Shown in pieces: positions 59,121 to 64,000 of a stretch of DNA of 64,000 bases (position 1 is the first letter of the stretch; each line of letters begins with the position of its first letter). Where the stretch lies: the NCBI GenBank assembly GCA_046331705.1, contig JAXLQJ010000002.1:248001-312000 (forward strand), in the 5' to 3' direction. Made by a program: the position numbers and the translations under genes. Origin of the DNA: JADJOY01 sp046331705 [NCBI: bacterium]. GTDB taxonomy: Bacteria; JADJOY01. The notes below the pieces were generated by a model. It was not told the origin of the DNA. It saw only the letters and a program-made list of their open reading frames with translations, and made no database searches.

Positions 59121-59912
59121 GTGATCGAAGCGATCGGTATCACGCAGCACTATGGCGTCCGGCCCATCCTGCGGGACGTGAATCTGCGGGTCGAGACCGG
59201 CGAGCTGGTCGCGATCATGGGGCCGAACGGGACGGGCAAGACCACGCTGCTCAAGGTGCTCGCGGGAGTGCTGTCGCCGCAGTCCGGATACGTCGTGGTC
59301 GACGGTCTTCGGCGGCGCTCCTCGCCAGCGACCGAGCTTGCGATTCGCAAGCGAACGGTGTTCCTGCCCGCCGAGCCTTGGGTCGCGCGTACCAGCACCG
59401 GGCGCGAGTTCCTGCTCGCGGTCGGGCGGCTGTGGGAGATCGGTGACGAGCGGCTGCTCGATCACGTCGAGCACGTGCTGGACCTCTTCCGCCTGAGCCA
59501 CAAGGCCGACGCCGCGATCGGCTCCTATTCGACCGGTGAGCGCAAGAAGATCGCGCTAGCCGGGGCGCTCGTCACCGACGCCAAGGTGATGATTCTCGAC
59601 GAACCCTTCGCGGGAGGTCTCGATCCCGCGGGGATCGCGGCGCTCACCCGGGTGCTGCGCTCTTTCGCGGTGCGAGGCGAGCGAACCATCGTGATCGCGA
59701 CGCCGGTGCCGGAGCTGGTCGAAGGATTGGCTCATCGAGTGGCGATCGTGGGCGACGGTTCGGTGCTGGCGTTCGATACGCCGGCGCGGCTGCGTGAGCT
59801 CGTGCGCGCCGGTGCCTCGCTTCAGGAGGCGATCGAGCGATGGTCGGCCGGCGACTCGGACGACGCCGTCGAGCGATATCTCGACTTCGAGGGCACATGC
59901 GGCGCTGGTTGA
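59121..59912 (+). CDS. ABC transporter ATP-binding protein
   Basis: A 263-residue ATPase. Walker A is GPNGTGKTTLLKVLAG, the signature YSTGERKKIALAGALV replaces the usual LSGGQ by STGER, and Walker B is KVMILDEPFAGGLDPAG. The H-loop is replaced: VIVIATPVPEL has Thr-Pro where His is usual, which may lower ATP turnover. The GTG at 59121 with AGGAG 5 nt upstream is chosen; the frame extends upstream without family features. It overlaps the next gene (59897), which encodes the membrane partner. Confidence 0.85.
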   Translation: MIEAIGITQHYGVRPILRDVNLRVETGELVAIMGPNGTGKTTLLKVLAGVLSPQSGYVVVDGLRRRSSPATELAIRKRTVFLPAEPWVARTSTGREFLLAVGRLWEIGDERLLDHVEHVLDLFRLSHKADAAIGSYSTGERKKIALAGALVTDAKVMILDEPFAGGLDPAGIAALTRVLRSFAVRGERTIVIATPVPELVEGLAHRVAIVGDGSVLAFDTPARLRELVRAGASLQEAIERWSAGDSDDAVERYLDFEGTCGAG

Positions 59913-61108
59913 AGTTGGTGCTGCCGGCGTGGTGGTGGGTCGGGCTCGCGCTCGCGTTCTATCTCGTGGTGTGGGGGCTGGATCTCTGGGTGAGGCTCTT
60001 GCCCGCGCACGCCGTGGCGGCGCGCCATCCCTCGGCCAGCGCGGCGCGACTGGTTCGCTTCTACTGGCATGTGCTGTGGATGCCTCCGCACGATGCGACG
60101 CTCCGCCGCTGGGCGCTCGATTTCTGGATGATTCACTACGGCCTCTTCCGAGCGCTCGGATTCCACCCGCTGGCGAAGAGCGACTACCGCGAGTGGTTCG
60201 CGGCGACGCCGTGGCGCCCCGGCAAGGAGCTGCCGTGTGGACCCGTCCAGCTGGTGCGTCAGGACCTCGTCCTGGTCTCGGTGACGAGCTACCTCTTGCT
60301 GGCGGCGCTCGACCCGTGGCCCATCGATCCCGCGCTCTTCTTCCTGGCGGCCTACGTGTGCGGCGGCGCACTGTTGCTTCGCCTCCAACGTTCTGCGACA
60401 GCGGGCTGGCTCCTCGCGGGCGCCGGATTGGCGGTGCTGTCGTGGCCGAACCGGCCCGCGGTTCTCGTCATCCTGGGGGCGCTGAGCGCCGCGTGCGGGA
60501 GGGCGCTACGCGGCTCGCTCGAGGAGATCGTGGGGATTGGTGCGCCTACGCGATCCGAACCGGATTCCAAGCTCGTCTCCAAGGTCGGGCTCTCCCTCGC
60601 GGCCATGTCGCCGGGTGCCGCGAAGCCGCGCGTCGGGCGACTCTCCGCGCGACTGGGAGCCATCGGTTTGCTCGCGTGGTGGTACTTCGTGTTGATCCGT
60701 GCCGCCGAGGATTCGGCGGGTGACGTCTGGGAGATCGCGGAGTTCCTCGGGGGATTCGTGATTCTCTGGGCGGTGCTTGCGCGGCTCGTGCGATATCTGG
60801 AGGGGCACGGCTCGCCGCTCGGGCTCGCCGCGCGCTTCGCCGTGCGCAGGCTCGTGGTGCCGAGCTTCGATGTCGTCTTCGTGACGCCCCTCGTGATGCT
60901 GACGCTCGGATTCGGGTTGCCGCACCTGTTGCGAGGAGTGGTGGGCGATGGGCTGGCGTGGAGCGTCGCGGTCTTGGCGACGCTCGCTTGTGGCGTGCTC
61001 GGCGGACCCGACTGGCAGCGCTGGCGGCTCACCGCCGAGCACACCGTGCGCGTCGACGGCACGACGGGTGGGGGCTTGCAGATCGAGCTCACGCCGCGCA
61101 CGAGCTGA
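59897..61108 (+). CDS. Polytopic membrane protein, probable ABC permease partner
   Basis: A 403-residue protein with a first helix AWWWVGLALAFYLVVWGL, several further hydrophobic helices (LVSVTSYLLLAALDPW, LFFLAAYVCGGALLL, LAVLSWPNRPAVLVILGALSA, GLLAWWYFVLI, FLGGFVILWAVLA, FVTPLVMLTLGFGLPHLL), and a cytoplasmic C-terminal tail. No known family is recognised. ATG 59897 lies inside the end of the ATPase gene, 16 nt overlap, so they are translated together and probably form one exporter or regulator complex. Substrate unknown. Confidence 0.75.
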   Translation: MRRWLKLVLPAWWWVGLALAFYLVVWGLDLWVRLLPAHAVAARHPSASAARLVRFYWHVLWMPPHDATLRRWALDFWMIHYGLFRALGFHPLAKSDYREWFAATPWRPGKELPCGPVQLVRQDLVLVSVTSYLLLAALDPWPIDPALFFLAAYVCGGALLLRLQRSATAGWLLAGAGLAVLSWPNRPAVLVILGALSAACGRALRGSLEEIVGIGAPTRSEPDSKLVSKVGLSLAAMSPGAAKPRVGRLSARLGAIGLLAWWYFVLIRAAEDSAGDVWEIAEFLGGFVILWAVLARLVRYLEGHGSPLGLAARFAVRRLVVPSFDVVFVTPLVMLTLGFGLPHLLRGVVGDGLAWSVAVLATLACGVLGGPDWQRWRLTAEHTVRVDGTTGGGLQIELTPRTS

Positions 61109-61553
61109 GCCCACCGCCAAGACGTGGATCGGCGGCCGTGGTCGGTCGTGGTGCGCGGCAGCGACGCCGGTCATGACTCGGTCGTGGGTTCCGTGGCGAC
61201 GAGCTTCGAGACCGAGACCGGGACCCGGATCGCGAGCGACAGCGTCGCATGACATCCCCGGGAGGGTTCGCCGAGGCGTTCGCGTCCGGTGACGAGTCGA
61301 TCGCGCCGTGCGCCGCCGCGCACGGAGTCAGGCCCGACGGCGGAGGTCGTGCTCCCGCGCGGTGACCCAGACGATCCGCTTGCCGGCACGACGGGGCTTT
61401 CTCGCGCACGCGGGCGGCGCTCTCGACGCGCGGGACGTTCGTTCGTGAGAGCCCGCTTGCGCCGCATGCGCCGCGCGTGCGATGAGTCCGGCGCACGAAT
61501 GCATTCGCGCCGGTGCACGCGGATCGGCGAGCGCGAGCGGAGCGAGGGGACGC
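61109..61553. other. Gap before the MMPL gene; no gene seen
   Basis: About 440 nt without a recognisable protein or RNA on either strand. It should hold the promoter for the MMPL gene. Short alanine/arginine frames are shadows. Confidence 0.45.
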
Positions 61554-63887
61554 GTGGAACGGCTCATCCATCGATTGCTGCGGCATCGGGCCTGGGTTCT
61601 CCTCGGCCTTGCCGTCCTCACCGCGCTCTTCGCGGCAGCGCTGCCGCGGGCGCAGGTGCGCAGCACGCTCACGGGGCTCTTCTTCGACGACGACTCGGAG
61701 TTCGTCCACTTCCGCAAGCGCGCGCTCCCCTTCGGCACCGACGAGGTGCTGGTCGTGGGCTTCCCTGCGGCCGCGCCGCTTGCCGCCGACACGATCACTC
61801 GACTCGAGCGCGCCGTGCGCGCCGTCGAGGATCTACCCGAGGTCGAGCGCGTCACCTCGATCCTCGACTCCACCCGCGTGGTCGCCGACGCGGAGGGCGC
61901 CGAGATCCGGCGCTTCGTGGACGAGGCCCGTCGCCCCGGCGCCGACCGTCTGCAGCTCGAGCGCGAGCTGACGCTCGACCGGCGCTCCCGCGGCATCGTG
62001 ATCAGCCCCGCGGGCACCGACCTGGCGGTGCTGATCGAGCTGGTCGACGACGAGCACCGGCCCGCGGAGGCGGGGCCCGCGTTCGTCCGCGCGGTGGTGG
62101 ATCGGTTCGAAGGCGCGGGCTTCGAGCGCGCGAGCCTGCACCTCGACGGCCCCGTCGCGGTGATCGGCGGGCTCGTCGACGAGACCTACCGCAACATCTA
62201 CAAGCTGCTGCCGCTCTCGGTGCTGGCCTTGGCGGCCACCGGCCTGGTGCTGTTCCGCCGAATCTTCCCGATCGCGATCACGCTCGCGGTGAGCGGCATC
62301 GCGGTCGTGTGGACGTTCGGCGCGGCGATCTGGGTGAACCCCGAGGTGAACATCTTCCTGTCGATCGCACCTCTTTTCATCCTGGTGCTCGGCTTCTCGG
62401 AGGTGGTGCACCTCTCGAACGCATACCTGCTCGAGCTGAGCGCCGGGCGCGCGAAGGTCGACGCCATCGTGGCGAGCGCCGCCGAGGTCGGCGAAGCCTG
62501 CCTGCTCACCTCCGCCACCACCGTGCTGGGCTTCGCCTCGCTCGCGCTGGTGCCCACGCCGCTCATGCGGAGCTTCGGGCTCACCCTCGCCGCGGGCGTG
62601 GGTACCACGCTCGTCGCGTCGCTCGCGCTGACGCCGATCGTGCTCTCGTACCTGCCGGTGCCGCACACGGTGGCGCCGGGCACGCGCGGTCACGGTGGGC
62701 TCGTAGGGCGCATCATCACCTTCTGCGACGGCCTCACCAGCCGCCATCCGCGGGCCGTCATCGGTGGTTTCGCGGTGATCCTCGCGATCGCGGCGGTGGG
62801 GTTCATCGGCGTGCGCGTCGACACCTCGTTCATGGACCGCTTCTCGCCCTCGAGCCGGCTGCGGCGAGATCACGCGTACTTCACCGAGCGCTTCGCGGGT
62901 ACCGACTACGTCACCGTGCTCCTCGACACGCCGGCGCGCGACGGCTGGGTGGACCCCGAGCGGGTGCAGGCGCTCGCCGCGTACGTCACGACGCTCGAAC
63001 GGGAAGCAGGCGTCGATCGGGCGCTCTCGCTGGTGGACCTCCTCGACGGGCTGGATCGCGCCATCCGCCCCGAGATTCCGCGACCTACCGCCGACCGGGG
63101 TTTCGGCCCCATGCCTGCGAGCCGCGAGGCGATCGCCCAATACCTGCTCCTTCACGAGATGGGCGCGAGCCCGGCGGACGTGGCGCGGCTGCTCGACACC
63201 GAGCGCCGCACCACGCAGGTGCTGCTGCGCGTGGAGGGCTTGCCGCTGCGGGCGCTCAACGAGCTGGGCAAGCGCGCCGCTTCGCTCGCACCCAGCTATT
63301 TCGGCGACTCCGTCCACGTGCAGGTGGGGGGAGTCTTCTTCTTCCTGGGTGGCTGGCTCGACAACATGGTCATCGGTCAGACCCGCGGTCTCGTCTTTTC
63401 GATTCTCACGATCTCCGTCGTCGTCGCCATCGGCCTGCGCTCCGTTCGCACCGGCCTCGGCGCGATGATCCCCAACCTGCTGCCGCTCTGCTTCCTGGGT
63501 GGCTGGCTCGGTCACACCTACGACGCCGTCGACTCCGACGCGATGGTGGTCATGATGATCGCCCTCGGGATCGCCGACGACGACACGATCCACTTCATCA
63601 CCCGGCTACGCGAGGAAGCCCACCGCGCGACCACCGTCGCCGAGGCCGTCTCGCGTACGTTCCACTATTCGGGGCGCGCCATCATCACCACCGCGCTCAT
63701 CCTGGTGGTGGGCTTCCTGCCGCTCGCCACCAGCGACTACCTCTCCATCCGAATGCTCGGCACCTATCTCCCCGGCACGATCTTCGTGGCGGTTCTCACC
63801 GAGGTCTTCGTCACGCCGGCACTGGTGCACCTGGGCGTGATCCGGATCGTGCCCCTGGGCGGCGCTCGCGATGCTCTGGAGGGGTGA
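61554..63887 (+). CDS. RND/MMPL-family exporter
   Basis: A 777-residue inner-membrane protein with the duplicated RND layout. Helix 1 is AWVLLGLAVLTALFAAALP, followed by a periplasmic porter region. A sterol-sensing-like block follows (LLPLSVLALAATGLVLFRRIFPIAITLAVSGIAVVW ... APLFILVLGFSEVVHLSNAYLLEL), and the second half mirrors it (PNLLPLCFLGGWLGHTYDAVDSDAMVVMMIALGIADDDTIHF). The Ser/Asp pattern GIADDDTIHF and GFSEVVHL are the RND proton-relay regions. Relatives export lipids (MMPL, hopanoid or sterol transport HpnN-like). GTG 61554 is chosen because GAGGGG precedes it by ~6 nt and the first helix starts soon after. Confidence 0.88.
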   Translation: MERLIHRLLRHRAWVLLGLAVLTALFAAALPRAQVRSTLTGLFFDDDSEFVHFRKRALPFGTDEVLVVGFPAAAPLAADTITRLERAVRAVEDLPEVERVTSILDSTRVVADAEGAEIRRFVDEARRPGADRLQLERELTLDRRSRGIVISPAGTDLAVLIELVDDEHRPAEAGPAFVRAVVDRFEGAGFERASLHLDGPVAVIGGLVDETYRNIYKLLPLSVLALAATGLVLFRRIFPIAITLAVSGIAVVWTFGAAIWVNPEVNIFLSIAPLFILVLGFSEVVHLSNAYLLELSAGRAKVDAIVASAAEVGEACLLTSATTVLGFASLALVPTPLMRSFGLTLAAGVGTTLVASLALTPIVLSYLPVPHTVAPGTRGHGGLVGRIITFCDGLTSRHPRAVIGGFAVILAIAAVGFIGVRVDTSFMDRFSPSSRLRRDHAYFTERFAGTDYVTVLLDTPARDGWVDPERVQALAAYVTTLEREAGVDRALSLVDLLDGLDRAIRPEIPRPTADRGFGPMPASREAIAQYLLLHEMGASPADVARLLDTERRTTQVLLRVEGLPLRALNELGKRAASLAPSYFGDSVHVQVGGVFFFLGGWLDNMVIGQTRGLVFSILTISVVVAIGLRSVRTGLGAMIPNLLPLCFLGGWLGHTYDAVDSDAMVVMMIALGIADDDTIHFITRLREEAHRATTVAEAVSRTFHYSGRAIITTALILVVGFLPLATSDYLSIRMLGTYLPGTIFVAVLTEVFVTPALVHLGVIRIVPLGGARDALEG

Positions 63888-63967
63888 TTCGCCGCAGGGA
63901 CTTCGCGCGTGTGCCCGACCAACCCGGACGTGACGGGGAGTCCTGTCCGAAGCGACGCCCAAGGCGG

Positions 63968-64000
63968 CTACGCACCCGCGATGAGCGCGGCCGCTTTCTC
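63968..64000 (-). CDS. Possible C-terminal end of a gene beyond the right edge
   Basis: The last 33 nt read on the minus strand as EKAAALIAGA followed by TAG. This composition looks like a protein C-terminus, but ten residues cannot establish a gene. Confidence 0.2.
   Translation of the reverse strand, partial: EKAAALIAGA

Noticed and set aside
63968-64000. Gene at the right edge
   Set aside because: Only ten residues are visible; kept as a low-confidence entry, not as a finding.

Overview
The window is 64 kb of very GC-rich bacterial DNA. The gene content resembles uncultured deltaproteobacterial lineages such as Myxococcota or Binatota: a serine/threonine kinase fused to a sigma-54 activator, CSLREA/thrombospondin-type-3/MopE-like surface proteins, many lipoproteins, and sterol-type catabolic genes. 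This placement is inferred from gene content only; no rRNA or tRNA gene is visible. In such GC-rich DNA almost every gene carries long open antisense frames. Genes were chosen by recognisable protein families, signal peptides, ribosome binding sites (RBS) and operon overlaps.

Layout. 1-16.7 kb is chromosomal backbone: an exported metallophosphoesterase cut by the left edge, a DUF218 lipoprotein, an FKBP isomerase, a large FtsX-type permease with no ATPase beside it, secreted proteins, an ankyrin membrane protein, a CSLREA/TSP3 surface protein, and a small operon of a GTG-started hypothetical, an SRPBCC protein and a geranylgeranyl-reductase-like flavoprotein. 17-25 kb is a mobile, scarred island: a MazF toxin with its ribbon-helix-helix antitoxin, a truncated IS110, three small minus-strand genes each followed by an attC-like site (an integron cassette array with no integrase in view), an intact IS110 transposase gene, a frameshifted lipoprotein gene, the stump of a phage/plasmid primase, and an IS256 element. 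Just right of IS256 lies the beheaded C-terminal half of a SNF2 helicase.

26.5-40 kb returns to backbone: a lipoprotein, an mgtE/crotonase/methyltransferase run, the 1740-residue kinase-ATPase-TPR-GAF-sigma54 regulator with a lipoprotein gene overlapping its stop codon, and a second lipoprotein. Both lipoproteins carry DUF5666-like domains. 40.4-42.3 kb is a two-gene insertion element (DUF6788 plus a DDE transposase). 42.6-50.8 kb holds tightly overlapping operons: alcohol dehydrogenase / PlsC acyltransferase / GH106-like hydrolase, and opposite them a Cys-rich protein / FAH hydrolase / 2'-5' RNA ligase, then a membrane hydrolase and a pterin dehydratase.

50.9-58.9 kb is the most striking region, a probable sterol or steroid gene cluster. 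It has an acyl-CoA dehydrogenase and a 3Fe-4S ferredoxin on one strand. Divergent from them lie a FadE26-like/FadE27-like dehydrogenase pair, a FadD19-like acyl-CoA synthetase, a homologue of ERG2 sterol isomerase/sigma-1 receptor, a TetR regulator and a Rieske oxygenase. The divergent promoter region contains TGAAACATGTTCTA, an exact fit to the mycobacterial KstR operator pattern TnnAACnnGTTnnA. This suggests one TetR-controlled sterol regulon. The window ends with an ABC ATPase/membrane protein pair and an RND/MMPL exporter.
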